NCBI GenBank assembly: GCA_003241385.1
Contig: QFPO01000008.1
Coordinates: 62,001-126,000, forward strand
From: Rhodanobacter denitrificans
Lineage (GTDB): Bacteria > Pseudomonadota > Gammaproteobacteria > Xanthomonadales > Rhodanobacteraceae
Direction of reading: 5' to 3'
Length of the DNA stretch: 64,000 nt
Of the stretch, positions 47,608 to 56,486 are shown piece by piece; the first letter of the stretch is position 1, and each line of letters starts with the position of its first letter. Position numbers and translations under genes: made by a program. The notes below the pieces were generated by a model that was not told the DNA's origin, made no database searches, and saw nothing but the letters and a program-made list of their open reading frames with translations.

Positions 47608-48956
47608 GCGCGCGTCTCCGCGGCCGAGCGGACCGCCGCGGCGAGTTCCTCGACCAGGCGGCGCACCTGGTCGGCGTCGTCGGCCTCGACGGTGACGCGC
47701 ACCAGCGGCTCGGTGCCGGACGGACGCAGCACGACGCGCCCCTTGCCTTCGAGCTCGGCCTGGACGCGTCGCAGCACCGTCTGCACGCCCTGATCGGCGA
47801 CCAGGGCGGCGCCACCGGCCGCGCGGATGTTGACGGTGGTCTGCGGCACCTTGTGCATGCCGGCGACCGCCTCGTCGAGCGCGTGCCCGTTGCGCGCGAG
47901 CGCGTCGAGCACCTGCAGCGCGCTGACGATCGCATCGCCGGTGGTCGCGCGGTCCAGGCACAGCATGTGACCGGAGGTCTCGCCGCCGAGCACGCCGTCG
48001 TGCTCCTTGAGCGCCTGTAGCACGTAGCGGTCGCCGACGCGCGCACGCAGGAACGGCACGCCGAGCGCGGCGACGGCCTGTTCGAGGCCGTAGTTGCTCA
48101 TCAGCGTGCCGACCACCGGTCCGCGCAGGCGCCCGCTCGCGGCCCAGTCGGTCGCGAGCAGGTACAGCAGCTGGTCGCCGTCGATCAGGCGGCCGTGGCG
48201 GTCGGCCATCTGCAGCCGGTCGCCGTCGCCGTCGAAGGCGATGCCCAGATCGGCGCCCGATTCGACCACGGTGCGGCCGAGCGCGGCCGGCGCGGTCGCG
48301 CCGCAGTCGCGGTTGATGTTGAGGCCGTTGGGCTGGGCGCCGATCGTCGTCACCTGGGCGCCGAGCTCGTCGAACAGCACCGGCGCGATGTGATAGGTCG
48401 CGCCGTGCGCGCAGTCGAGCACGACGTGCACGCCGTGCAGATGGAACGCGCGCGACACCGAGGACTTGCAGAACTCGATGTAGCGCGCCGCGGCGTCCTC
48501 GATCCGCACCGCCTTGCCGAGCCGGTCGGACGGCACGGTCGTGAACGGCGTGTCGAGCTCGCGCTCGATCGCCTGCTCGACCGCGTCGTCGAGCTTCTCG
48601 CCGGTCGAGGAGAAGAACTTGACGCCGTTGTCCTGATACGGATTGTGCGAGGCGCTGATCACGATGCCGGCATCGGCGCGCAGCGACCGCGTCAGATACG
48701 CCACCGCCGGCGTCGGCATCGGACCGAGCAGGCGCACGTCGGCGCCGGCCGCGAGCAGACCCGCCTCCAGCGCCGATTCGAACATGTAGCCCGATACGCG
48801 CGTGTCCTTGCCGATCAGCACCAGCGGCCGCTCGCTGCCGCTGGCCAGCACGGCACCGGCCGCGCGGCCGAGCCTGAGCATGAACTCGGCCGTGATCGGC
48901 CAATCGCCGACCCGGCCGCGGATGCCGTCGGTTCCGAAGTAGGTGCGTTCGCTCAT
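47604..48956 (-). CDS. glmM: Phosphoglucosamine mutase
   Basis: 450 residues, usual length. YFGTDGIRGRVGDWPIT opens the chain, the phosphoserine loop is ISASHNPYQDNGVKFF, the metal loop is DGDGDRLQM, the sugar loop is LGGETSGHM and the phosphate loop is VRPSGTEPLVRVTVE. It converts glucosamine 6-phosphate to glucosamine 1-phosphate for UDP-GlcNAc. It is often next to folP/ftsH; here it leads a different small operon. Confidence 0.98.
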   Translation of the reverse strand: MSERTYFGTDGIRGRVGDWPITAEFMLRLGRAAGAVLASGSERPLVLIGKDTRVSGYMFESALEAGLLAAGADVRLLGPMPTPAVAYLTRSLRADAGIVISASHNPYQDNGVKFFSSTGEKLDDAVEQAIERELDTPFTTVPSDRLGKAVRIEDAAARYIEFCKSSVSRAFHLHGVHVVLDCAHGATYHIAPVLFDELGAQVTTIGAQPNGLNINRDCGATAPAALGRTVVESGADLGIAFDGDGDRLQMADRHGRLIDGDQLLYLLATDWAASGRLRGPVVGTLMSNYGLEQAVAALGVPFLRARVGDRYVLQALKEHDGVLGGETSGHMLCLDRATTGDAIVSALQVLDALARNGHALDEAVAGMHKVPQTTVNIRAAGGAALVADQGVQTVLRRVQAELEGKGRVVLRPSGTEPLVRVTVEADDADQVRRLVEELAAAVRSAAETRA

Positions 48957-49000
48957 CTACAAGCCTTCCCCTCGTGGTCCGGATGTTCGCTGCGCCCAAA

Positions 49001-49025
49001 CGCAAACGCCCCGCGGAGCGGGGCG
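49001..49025 (-). terminator. Terminator after dksA
   Basis: A perfect 8-bp GC stem (49018-49025/49007-49014, loop GGA) is followed on the minus strand by TTTGCGTTTG. The T-run is interrupted. It separates dksA from glmM. Confidence 0.7.
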
Positions 49026-49048
49026 TCGCAGAGGAGGCGCGCGGCGGA

Positions 49049-49984
49049 TCAGTCGCCCATCTGCTTCTGGCGATGCTCCCAGCGCTCCTGCGCGTCGAGA
49101 CTCAGGGTCGCGATCGGCCGCGCTTCCAGGCGCTCCAGGCCGATCTCCTCGTCGGTCTCCTCACAGAAACCGTAACGGCCTTCCTCGATCCGCTTGAGCG
49201 CCTTGTCGATCTTGGCGATCAGCTTGCGGTAGCGGTCGCGGGTACGCAACTCGAGCGAGTTCTCGGTCTCGCGCGTCGCGCGCTCGGCCTCGTCACCGAC
49301 GTCGCGGACTTCGTCGCGCAGATTCTCGATCGTCTGCTTGGATTCCTCGACCAGATCCTCGCGCCAGCGCTGCAGCTTCCGACGGAAGTACTCCAGGTGC
49401 TTGGGATTCATGTACTCCTCGCCGGCGGACGGCTTGAAGCCGGCCGGGAGGTCGATGCGCACGGTCGCCGGCAGGGCGTAATGGCCGTCCTGCAGGGTGA
49501 TGCCCGAATCGGCGGCGTTCGGCACGACGGCGCGCGCCTTGACGCCTGCGGCGCTTGCTTTGCTGCTGATATTCGTACTACTCACGGCACCCTTGGATTT
49601 GCTGGTTTCAGCTGGCGGTTGAGGCGCCGGCGGCGGCGATTTCGCTGCCGGTGCCGGTTTGGCTTTGGCGACCGTCCTGGCCTGGACCGGGGCCTTCTTG
49701 ACCACCGGCGACGGCTTGGCGGCCGGCTTGGCGGACGAGGCAGCCGGCTTGGCCGGCGCGGGCGCGGGCTTGGCTGCCGCTCGCGCGGCCGGCTTGACCG
49801 TCTTGGCGGCCTTGACCGCCTTCTTGGCCGGTGCCGGCGCGGGCTTCTTGACGACCGCCGTCTTCTTGGCCGGCGGCTTGGCCGCCTTCTTCACGGCCGT
49901 CTTCGCGCCCGCCCCCACCGCCTTGGCCTTCGGCGCAGGCTTGGCCTTGCCGACAGCCGCGGATTTTCCTTTGGATTTCGCCAT
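49049..49984 (-). CDS. dksA: RNA polymerase-binding transcription factor DksA, with long basic N-terminal extension
   Basis: 311 residues, about twice E. coli DksA (151). Residues 1 to about 190 are a low-complexity Lys/Ala/Pro-rich extension; the DksA core starts at about 191 (MNPKHLEYFRRKLQRWRED) with the coiled-coil and its tip region DEVRDVGDEAERATRET. The zinc-finger region reads YGFCEETDEEIGLERLEARP and TLSLDAQ, keeping only one of four cysteines (CxxC is CEET, the second pair is SLDA), a form seen in other Xanthomonadales and alphaproteobacteria. DksA acts with ppGpp in the RNA polymerase secondary channel. ATG 49984 is preferred; 49993 is possible. Confidence 0.93.
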   Translation of the reverse strand: MAKSKGKSAAVGKAKPAPKAKAVGAGAKTAVKKAAKPPAKKTAVVKKPAPAPAKKAVKAAKTVKPAARAAAKPAPAPAKPAASSAKPAAKPSPVVKKAPVQARTVAKAKPAPAAKSPPPAPQPPAETSKSKGAVSSTNISSKASAAGVKARAVVPNAADSGITLQDGHYALPATVRIDLPAGFKPSAGEEYMNPKHLEYFRRKLQRWREDLVEESKQTIENLRDEVRDVGDEAERATRETENSLELRTRDRYRKLIAKIDKALKRIEEGRYGFCEETDEEIGLERLEARPIATLSLDAQERWEHRQKQMGD

Positions 49985-50017
49985 CTGCCTCATGACCTTG
50001 TGACTTGGCGGCGGGGT

Positions 50018-50046
50018 GTTATAGCCTAAGCCGCCTCCACCAGCAA
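50018..50046 (-). promoter_or_regulatory. Sigma-70-type promoter of dksA
   Basis: TTGCTG (50046-50041), a 17-bp spacer and TATAAC (50023-50018), with a predicted leader of about 27 bases. It rules out the longer frame that starts at 50101. Confidence 0.65.
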
Positions 50047-50084
50047 CCGCCGGGGCGGTCGCCTCCAGGCGAGTTGCCAGCAGC

Positions 50085-50354
50085 GTGCCGCGAGCCCTCA
50101 TCTTCCTATTGGATTGTTACCAGCGCGGGTTGAGCCCGCTGCTCGGACGCCGCTGCCGCTTCCACCCGAGCTGCTCGCAGTACGCGCGCATCGCCGTGGC
50201 GCGCTTCGGCGGCCTGCGCGGCAGCTATCTGGCCGCGCTGCGCGTGCTGCGCTGTCAGCCGCTGTGCCGCGGCGGTCACGATCCGGTCCCGATGCGCTTC
50301 GTCTGGTGGCCGCGTCCCTCCGAACAACCGAACGGGGAACATCAGCATGAGTGA
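50085..50354 (+). CDS. yidD: Membrane protein insertion efficiency factor YidD
   Basis: 89 residues from a GTG start. LIFLLDCYQRGLSPLLGRRC, FHPSCSQYARIAV and the tryptophan-rich FVWWPRP end are typical YidD features, including three conserved cysteines. YidD is a small amphipathic protein thought to assist YidC. The usual neighbourhood is rpmH-rnpA-yidD-yidC; here it heads an operon with dihydroorotase, whose ATG lies 8 bases inside the yidD frame. Confidence 0.93.
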   Translation: MPRALIFLLDCYQRGLSPLLGRRCRFHPSCSQYARIAVARFGGLRGSYLAALRVLRCQPLCRGGHDPVPMRFVWWPRPSEQPNGEHQHE

Positions 50355-51681
50355 CTGGCTCATCGTCAATGCCGAGATGATCAACGAAGGCAGGCGCTTC
50401 CACGGCGACCTGCGCATCTGCAGCGGCCGCATCGACCAGATCGGCAGCGGCCTGTCGGCACGCGACGGCGAGCAGGTGCTCGACGCCGCCGGACGCTGGC
50501 TGATGCCGGGCATGATCGACGATCAGGTCCACTTCCGCGAGCCGGGCCTGGAACACAAGGCCGACATCGAGTCCGAGTCTCGCGCCTGCCTCGCCGGCGG
50601 CATCACCAGCTACATGGAGATGCCCAATACCAAGCCGCCGGCCGTCAACGCCGAGGCGGTCGCCGACAAGTACCGACGCGGGGCCGAGAAGTCGCGCGTC
50701 AACTACGGCTTCTATCTCGGCGCCACCAACGACAACCTCGAGGACATCCGCCGGCTCGATCCGCGCAGCGTACCCGGCATCAAGATCTTCATGGGCTCCT
50801 CGACCGGCAACATGCTGGTCGACGATCCGGCCACGCTCGAGGCGATCTTCCGCGAGGCGCCGACGCCGATCATCACGCATTGCGAAGACACGCCGATGAT
50901 CGACGCCAACGAGGCGCGCGCGCGCGAACGCTGGGGTGAGGACATCCCGCCCGAGCAACATCCGCTGATCCGCTCGCGCGAGGCCTGCATCAAGTCCACG
51001 CGCCTGGCGCTGGACCTGGCGCGGCGGCACGGCACGCGCCTGCACGTGCTGCATCTGTCCACCGCCGAGGAAGTCGCGCTGTTCGAGCCGGGCCCGGTCG
51101 CCGGCAAGCGCATCACCGCCGAGACCTGCGTGCACTTCCTGCATTTCAGCGACGAGGACTACGCGCGGCTCGGCCATCTGATCAAGTGCAATCCGGCGAT
51201 CAAGACCGCCGCCGACCGCGACGCGATCCTGACCGCGCTGGCCGAGACCCGCGTCGACGTGCTCGCGACCGATCACGCGCCGCATCTGCTCGAGGAGAAG
51301 CGCCATCCGTACACCTCGGCGCCGTCGGGCCTGCCGCTGGTGCAGTTCGCGCTGCAGTGCGCGCTGGAGCGCGTGTTCGACGGGCGGCTGACGCTCGAGC
51401 GCGCGGTCGAGGCGGTCACGCACGCGCCGGCGACGCTGTTCGACGTGCACGAGCGCGGCTATCTGCGCGAGGGCTATGCCGCCGATCTGACCCTGGTCGA
51501 CCCGGCCCGGCCGCAGACCGTGCGGCGCGAGGACGTGCTGTCCAAATGCGGCTGGTCGCCGTTCGAGGGCACGACGTTCCGGTCGAGCATCGCGGCCACG
51601 TTCGTCAACGGCCGGCTCGGCTATCGCGACGGCCGGCTCGACGACACCACGCGCGGCACACGGCTGGAATTCGCGCGGTGA
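50347..51681 (+). CDS. Dihydroorotase (amidohydrolase family)
   Basis: 444 residues. PGMIDDQVHFREPGLEHKAD (about 54-73) is the metal-site start, with Gln in place of the first histidine of the usual HxH. IKIFMGSSTGNM (about 145) carries a candidate bridging lysine. ITHCED (about 176), LHVLHLSTAEE and LATDHAPHL complete the metal and substrate residues. This QVH form is a recognised dihydroorotase subgroup in Xanthomonadales and Bacteroidetes. It catalyses ring closure of carbamoyl aspartate in pyrimidine synthesis. It overlaps yidD by 8 bases and the M23 gene by 4 (GTGA). Confidence 0.93.
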   Translation: MSDWLIVNAEMINEGRRFHGDLRICSGRIDQIGSGLSARDGEQVLDAAGRWLMPGMIDDQVHFREPGLEHKADIESESRACLAGGITSYMEMPNTKPPAVNAEAVADKYRRGAEKSRVNYGFYLGATNDNLEDIRRLDPRSVPGIKIFMGSSTGNMLVDDPATLEAIFREAPTPIITHCEDTPMIDANEARARERWGEDIPPEQHPLIRSREACIKSTRLALDLARRHGTRLHVLHLSTAEEVALFEPGPVAGKRITAETCVHFLHFSDEDYARLGHLIKCNPAIKTAADRDAILTALAETRVDVLATDHAPHLLEEKRHPYTSAPSGLPLVQFALQCALERVFDGRLTLERAVEAVTHAPATLFDVHERGYLREGYAADLTLVDPARPQTVRREDVLSKCGWSPFEGTTFRSSIAATFVNGRLGYRDGRLDDTTRGTRLEFAR

Positions 51682-52499
51682 GGCGAGGCCTGCTGGCCTG
51701 CCTGCTCGGCATCGCCGCGGCAGGCTCGGTCGCCGCGGCCGACGAGTCCCGCATCGTCTTCCCGCCGCGCGCCTCGCAGGGCGCGCTGGTGATCGGCAAG
51801 GTGCCGCCGGGCGCGAGCGTGCACTACGCGGGACGCACGCTGCGCGTCAGTCCGTACGGCAGCGTCGTGTTCGGCATCGGCCGCGACGAGCGCGGTCCGC
51901 TGAGCGTGTCGGTCGAGCATCCGGACGGCAGCCGGCGCGAGCTGCGCATCGACGTGGACGCCCGCGACTGGCCGGTCGAACGCGTCGACGGCGTGCCGCC
52001 GAAGACGGTCGAGCCGCCGCCCGAGATCGCCGAGCGGATCCGCCGCGAGCAGGCGCGCGTCGCCGAGGCGCGCCTGCTCGACGGCACCCATACCGATTTC
52101 GCGTCGGCGTTCGTGCAGCCGGTCAGCGGACGCATCAGCGGACGCTTCGGCCGCCAGCGCGTCTACAACGGCAAGCCCGGTTCGGCGCATTCGGGCATGG
52201 ACGTGGCGGCACCGGCCGGCACGCCGGTCGTGGCGCCGGCCGGCGGCATCGTGACGTTCGCCGCCCCGGACCTGTACCTGACCGGCGGCACCGTCGTCCT
52301 CGACCACGGCTACGGCATCAGCTCGAACTTCCTGCATCTGTCGCGGATCGACGTCGCGGTCGGCGACCGCGTCGAGCAGGGCGGCGTGATCGGCGCCGTC
52401 GGCGCGACCGGACGCGCGACCGGCCCGCATCTGCACTGGGGCATGAACTGGTTCGACGTGCGCATCGATCCGCAGCTGGTGCTGCAGCGCCCGCGCTGA
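51678..52499 (+). CDS. M23 family metallopeptidase
   Basis: 273 residues from a GTG that overlaps the dihydroorotase stop. A signal peptide (VRRGLLACLLGIAAAGSVAA) is followed by an amino-terminal beta domain and the LytM/M23 catalytic domain. The zinc ligands are H171 and D175 in HSGMD and H253 in HLHWG (H251 catalytic). Such periplasmic enzymes cut peptidoglycan cross-bridges or stem peptides. The coupling to a pyrimidine gene is unexplained but tight. Confidence 0.93.
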   Translation: MRRGLLACLLGIAAAGSVAAADESRIVFPPRASQGALVIGKVPPGASVHYAGRTLRVSPYGSVVFGIGRDERGPLSVSVEHPDGSRRELRIDVDARDWPVERVDGVPPKTVEPPPEIAERIRREQARVAEARLLDGTHTDFASAFVQPVSGRISGRFGRQRVYNGKPGSAHSGMDVAAPAGTPVVAPAGGIVTFAAPDLYLTGGTVVLDHGYGISSNFLHLSRIDVAVGDRVEQGGVIGAVGATGRATGPHLHWGMNWFDVRIDPQLVLQRPR

Positions 52500-52576
52500 C
52501 CCACGGCGTCACGGCGCCGTCGCGATCGGCGCCGATGATGGACAATGCGCGCCTCGCGTCCGCCGGAGCCTGCCCG

Positions 52577-54652
52577 ATGTCCCCGATCGCTCTTCTCGCC
52601 GCCGCCGGCCGCGCGCTGGCCGTTCGCATCGCGGCCGCGCGCAGCCTCGCGATCGCGGCGCTGCTCGCCGCCGTGCTGACGGCCGGCTGCGCGAGCGAGC
52701 GCACGCGCCGCGACGCGACGCGCGCCGGCGAGGAGGACGCGCGTGCGACGCTGGCGATCCTCGAATCGACCGACATCCACGCCAACGTGCTCAGCTACGA
52801 CTACTACAAGCTGGCCGAAGATCCTTCGATCGGATTCGAGCGCCTGGCGACGCTGATCCGCGCGGCGCGCGCCGAATACGAGAACAGCCTGCTGTTCGAC
52901 GGCGGCGACACGATCCAGGGCACCGCACTGGCCGACTGGCAGGCGCTGGCCGCGCCGCTGCCGTGCGATCGCAAGCTGGCCGTCTACAAGGCGATGGACG
53001 CGCTCGGCTACGACGGCGGCGTGATCGGCAATCACGAGTTCAACTACGGCCTGCCGTATCTGGCGCAGGTGACCGGGCGGCGGCTGCAGGCCGAGGGCGC
53101 CGATCTTCGCACCTGCAACGGTCCGGACTTCCCGCTGGTGCTGGCCAACGTGATCGCGACGCGCGACGGCGAGCCGCTGTTCGCGCCGACCGCGCTGCTC
53201 GAGCGCCGCATCAAGGCACGCGACCGCGACGGCCGCCAGCGCGACCTGCCGATCCGGATCGGCATCATCGGCTTCACACCGCCGCCGATCATGATCTGGG
53301 ACCGCAACCACCTCGAAGGCCGGGTCACCGCGCTCGGCCTGGTCGAGGCCTCGCGCCGCTACGCGCCGGCATTGCGCGCGCAGGGTGCCGACCTGATCGT
53401 CGCGATCTCGCACGGCGGCATCAATCCGGGTCCGTATTCGCCGCAGATGGAGAACGCGAACTGGCATCTCGCGCAGGAGCCGGACATCGACGTGCTGCTG
53501 CTCGGCCATTCGCACCAGGCATTCCCGGCACCCGGCGACGCACGCTCGCATTACAACGACATGCCCGGCGTCGACAACCGGCGCGGCTTCATCCACGGCA
53601 AGCCGGCCGTCATGGGCAACTTCTGGGGCAAGAGCCTCGGCGTCATCGAGCTCGGCCTGGTCCGGCGCGGCGGCCGCTGGGCGATCGATCCCGACGCGAC
53701 GCATGCCGAGGTGCGCGACATCCGCCGTGCCGACGGCAGCTTCGTCGCGCCGGACCCGGCGATACGCGAGCTGGTCCGCGACGAGCATCAGGGCGCGATC
53801 GACTACGTCTCCACGCCGATCGGCGACAGCGATTTCGCGCTGACGACCTACTTCGCCGCGGTCGGCGACGTCACCGCGCTGCAGCCGGTCAATACCGCGC
53901 AGCGGCAGTGGATCGAGCGCTACATCGCGGCCGAGCTGCCGCAGTACGCGGGCATTCCGGTGCTGTCGGCGGCCGCGCCGTTCAAGGTCGGCTTCGGCGG
54001 CGCGACCGACTACGCCGCGATCGAGGCCGGTTCGCTCGCGATCCGCAACGCGGCCGATCTGTACCCGTATCCGAACACGCTGACCGCGGTCAGGATCGAC
54101 GGCGCCGGCCTCAAGGCCTGGCTCGAGCGCTCGGCCGGCTACTTCAACCGCATCGATCCGGAACGAGAGGCACCGCAGGAGCTGATCAATCGCGGCCATG
54201 CCGGCTACAACTTCGACGTGATCCAGGGCGGCATCCGCTACGTCATCGACGTCACGCGGCCCGAGGGCGAGCGCATCGTCGATCTGCGCTACCGCGGCCG
54301 CCCGGTCGATCCGGCCGAACCGTTCATCGTCGCGACCAACAACTACCGCGCCAGCGGCGGCGGCGACTTTCCGGGGCTGGACGGCTCGACCATCGTCGTC
54401 GAGGCCGCGGTCGCCAACCGCGACGCGCTGATCGAGTGGATGCGCGCGCGCCGGCATCTGAGCCGCGAAGAGGACGGCGCCGAACGATCCTGGCGCTTCG
54501 CCGCGGTCCGCACCGCCGGCCCGGTGATCTTCCGCTCCGCGGCAGGCCGGATCGATCTGGCGCATGCCGCCGGCCTCGACTTCGTGCATTCGCTCGGCGA
54601 GACCGCCGCCGGCATGGAGACCTACCGGATTGATCTGGGCGCCGCACGCTGA
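52577..54652 (+). CDS. CpdB-like 2',3'-cyclic-nucleotide 2'-phosphodiesterase/3'-nucleotidase, lipoprotein
   Basis: 691 residues. A signal peptide ends in a lipobox LTAGC (cysteine 38), so the mature protein is lipid-anchored, unlike soluble E. coli CpdB. The metallophosphatase domain follows (LESTDIHANVLSYDYYK, DGGDTIQGT, GNHEFNYG, SHGG, GHSHQAF), then a 5'-nucleotidase carboxy-terminal domain (NAADLYPYPNTLTAVRIDG, FNRIDP, GYNFDVIQGG). It would salvage nucleosides from extracytoplasmic cyclic or 3'-nucleotides. The ATG at 52577 has GGAG upstream; a GACAAT -10-like hexamer at 52541-52546 lies before it, so the earlier ATG at 52535 is rejected. Confidence 0.92.
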   Translation: MSPIALLAAAGRALAVRIAAARSLAIAALLAAVLTAGCASERTRRDATRAGEEDARATLAILESTDIHANVLSYDYYKLAEDPSIGFERLATLIRAARAEYENSLLFDGGDTIQGTALADWQALAAPLPCDRKLAVYKAMDALGYDGGVIGNHEFNYGLPYLAQVTGRRLQAEGADLRTCNGPDFPLVLANVIATRDGEPLFAPTALLERRIKARDRDGRQRDLPIRIGIIGFTPPPIMIWDRNHLEGRVTALGLVEASRRYAPALRAQGADLIVAISHGGINPGPYSPQMENANWHLAQEPDIDVLLLGHSHQAFPAPGDARSHYNDMPGVDNRRGFIHGKPAVMGNFWGKSLGVIELGLVRRGGRWAIDPDATHAEVRDIRRADGSFVAPDPAIRELVRDEHQGAIDYVSTPIGDSDFALTTYFAAVGDVTALQPVNTAQRQWIERYIAAELPQYAGIPVLSAAAPFKVGFGGATDYAAIEAGSLAIRNAADLYPYPNTLTAVRIDGAGLKAWLERSAGYFNRIDPEREAPQELINRGHAGYNFDVIQGGIRYVIDVTRPEGERIVDLRYRGRPVDPAEPFIVATNNYRASGGGDFPGLDGSTIVVEAAVANRDALIEWMRARRHLSREEDGAERSWRFAAVRTAGPVIFRSAAGRIDLAHAAGLDFVHSLGETAAGMETYRIDLGAAR

Positions 54653-54667
54653 ACGAAGGCGTGCGGC
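54641..54667 (+). terminator. Hairpin at the end of the CpdB-like gene
   Basis: A 9-bp perfect stem (54641-54649/54659-54667) spans the stop codon. There is no T-run. Confidence 0.4.
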
Positions 54668-54731
54668 AGTGGACGGGTGTCGCCGCGCCGCTGCGTTTAT
54701 GCTTCGGTCTTTGTCCGACCGGGAACCGCGC

Positions 54732-56261
54732 GTGAAACCGATCGTCTCCGTTCGCCACGGCCGCCTGCTGCCGCTGACCGCCCTCGCCGCCGCGCTCGCG
54801 CTGGGCCTGCCGCTGCCGGCGTCCGCCGCCGGCGACGCGCCGGCCTGGCCGCTCAGCGGCGAGCGGCGCGATCAGATGACGCCGCTCAAGGCGCAGCGCG
54901 AGGCGCTGCGGCGGCTGCGCCGCGCCGATGTGCCGGCCGGCGGCGCGACGCGGAACGTGACCAACTGCGACGACGACGGTCCCGGCTCGCTGCGCGCCGA
55001 GGTCGCCGCGGCGGCCAGCGGCGATCGCATCGATCTGGCCGCGCTGGCCTGCAGCCGCATCACGCTGACCACCGGCGCGATCGAGATCGAGGTCGACGAC
55101 CTGACCCTGAGCGGGCCGGGCCGCAGCCGCCTGGTCGTCGACGGCAGCGGCAGCCAGGACCGCGTGCTGATCCATGTCGGCTCGGGCGACCTCGTGATCG
55201 AGGATCTGACGATCGCCAACGGCCATCCGATCGCCGACGGCACGCGCGTCGGCTACGGCGGCTGCATCGCCTCGGTCGAGAACGTCGTGCTGACGCGCAG
55301 CACGGTCAGCGGCTGCACCGCGCAGGGTGTCGGCAGCTACGGCGGCGGCATCCTCGCCGAGCGGCTGACGATGCGCGAGAGCACGCTGTCCGGCAACGTC
55401 GCATTCGGCGACCATCCGACCAACAGCACGGCGGCCTACGGCGGCGGTGCGTTCGTATACGAGGTCGACATCCAGGACAGCACGATCGCCGGCAACCAGG
55501 CGCGCGGTACGCACAATCCGCCGCTGACGCGCTGGGAGATCGGCGGCGGCCTGTTCATCGCCGGCGGCGGCACGATCGAGCGCACGACGATCGAGCACAA
55601 CCTGTCCTATCTCTATGCCGGCGGCCTCGCCAACGAGGACGACGTGATCCTGCGCAACTCCACGGTATCGGGCAACGTCGCGCGCGACGGCGACGGCGGC
55701 GGCCTCAGGATCCGCCGCTTCACCTCGCTGCTGCTCGAGAACTCGACCGTGACCGACAACAGCGCCGGCACCGCCGGCGGCGGCATCTCGTTCGCGCGCT
55801 ATGCGCGCCCCTCGACGCTGCGCAGCTCGATCGTCGCCGGCAATGCCGCCCCGGTCGCCGCGCAGGCCGATCTGACCGCGGTCGAGCCGCTGCCGATCGG
55901 CGGCTCGCACAACCTGATCAGGCGCTCCTCTGGCCTGCTGCAGCTGCCGGCCGACACGCTCGATGCCGACCCGCTGCTGCAGCCGCTCGCGGCCAACGGC
56001 GGCTACGGCCGCACGCATGCGTTCACGACGCTGAGTCCGATCTACAACCGCGGTGAGAACAGCGCCGGCCTCGGCAGCGATCAGCGCGGCGCTCCGTGGC
56101 AACGCGACGTCGGCGGCGCGCCGGACATCGGCGCGCTCGAACTGCAGCGCGATCCGACGCCGGCCGAACCGGTTCCGACGCTGTCGGCCTGGACGACCGC
56201 GCTGCTGGCCGGTCTGCTGGCCTGGCTCGGCCGGCGCCGCTACGCGTCGCGGCCGCGCTGA
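54732..56261 (+). CDS. Secreted beta-helix protein with choice-of-anchor Q-type region and IPTL-CTERM sorting signal
   Basis: 509 residues from a GTG start with signal peptide (KPIVSVRHGRLLPLTALAAA...). The body is a right-handed parallel beta-helix of Gly/Asn-rich turns (for example LRNSTVSGNVARDGDGGGL, LENSTVTDNSAGTAGGGISF), ending with the DPLLQPLAANGGYGRTHAF and DQRGAPW...DIGALEL phrases of choice-of-anchor Q repeats. The last 30 residues, VPTLSAWTTALLAGLLAWLG plus RRR, are an IPTL-CTERM signal (motif, helix, basic tail). This predicts surface sorting. An ATG at 54699 is in frame but sits in a TATGCT -10-like hexamer (54698-54703). No sortase-like or exosortase gene is near. Confidence 0.85.
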   Translation: MKPIVSVRHGRLLPLTALAAALALGLPLPASAAGDAPAWPLSGERRDQMTPLKAQREALRRLRRADVPAGGATRNVTNCDDDGPGSLRAEVAAAASGDRIDLAALACSRITLTTGAIEIEVDDLTLSGPGRSRLVVDGSGSQDRVLIHVGSGDLVIEDLTIANGHPIADGTRVGYGGCIASVENVVLTRSTVSGCTAQGVGSYGGGILAERLTMRESTLSGNVAFGDHPTNSTAAYGGGAFVYEVDIQDSTIAGNQARGTHNPPLTRWEIGGGLFIAGGGTIERTTIEHNLSYLYAGGLANEDDVILRNSTVSGNVARDGDGGGLRIRRFTSLLLENSTVTDNSAGTAGGGISFARYARPSTLRSSIVAGNAAPVAAQADLTAVEPLPIGGSHNLIRRSSGLLQLPADTLDADPLLQPLAANGGYGRTHAFTTLSPIYNRGENSAGLGSDQRGAPWQRDVGGAPDIGALELQRDPTPAEPVPTLSAWTTALLAGLLAWLGRRRYASRPR

Positions 56262-56486
56262 CGGTGCCGTCCCGCGTCGCGGCGCCGGCCGTACCGGCGC
56301 GGCCGGTCCGGCGCTTCGCCGGCTGCGCGGTTGACTCCGCGCCGGATGCCTCCATCTGGAGCGGCTCCGCGATCAACCGCCGATGACCGACCTCCCGTTC
56401 CCACCCTCGCGCGCCGTGTGCGCGATCCGCAGCCGCCGTGCGCGCGCGACGGTTCTGTGCGCGCGCCGCGCCGCAGGTCTCGGCCG

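Noticed and set aside
51186..51677. A plus-strand frame opening inside the dihydroorotase gene and reading into the M23 peptidase
   Set aside because: The part before 51678 is Arg-rich shadow sequence; the signal peptide begins at the GTG overlapping the dihydroorotase stop.
54699..54731. ATG at 54699 as start of the beta-helix protein
   Set aside because: It lies in a TATGCT promoter-like hexamer, lacks a ribosome site and spoils the signal peptide; GTG 54732 fits better, though this is not certain.
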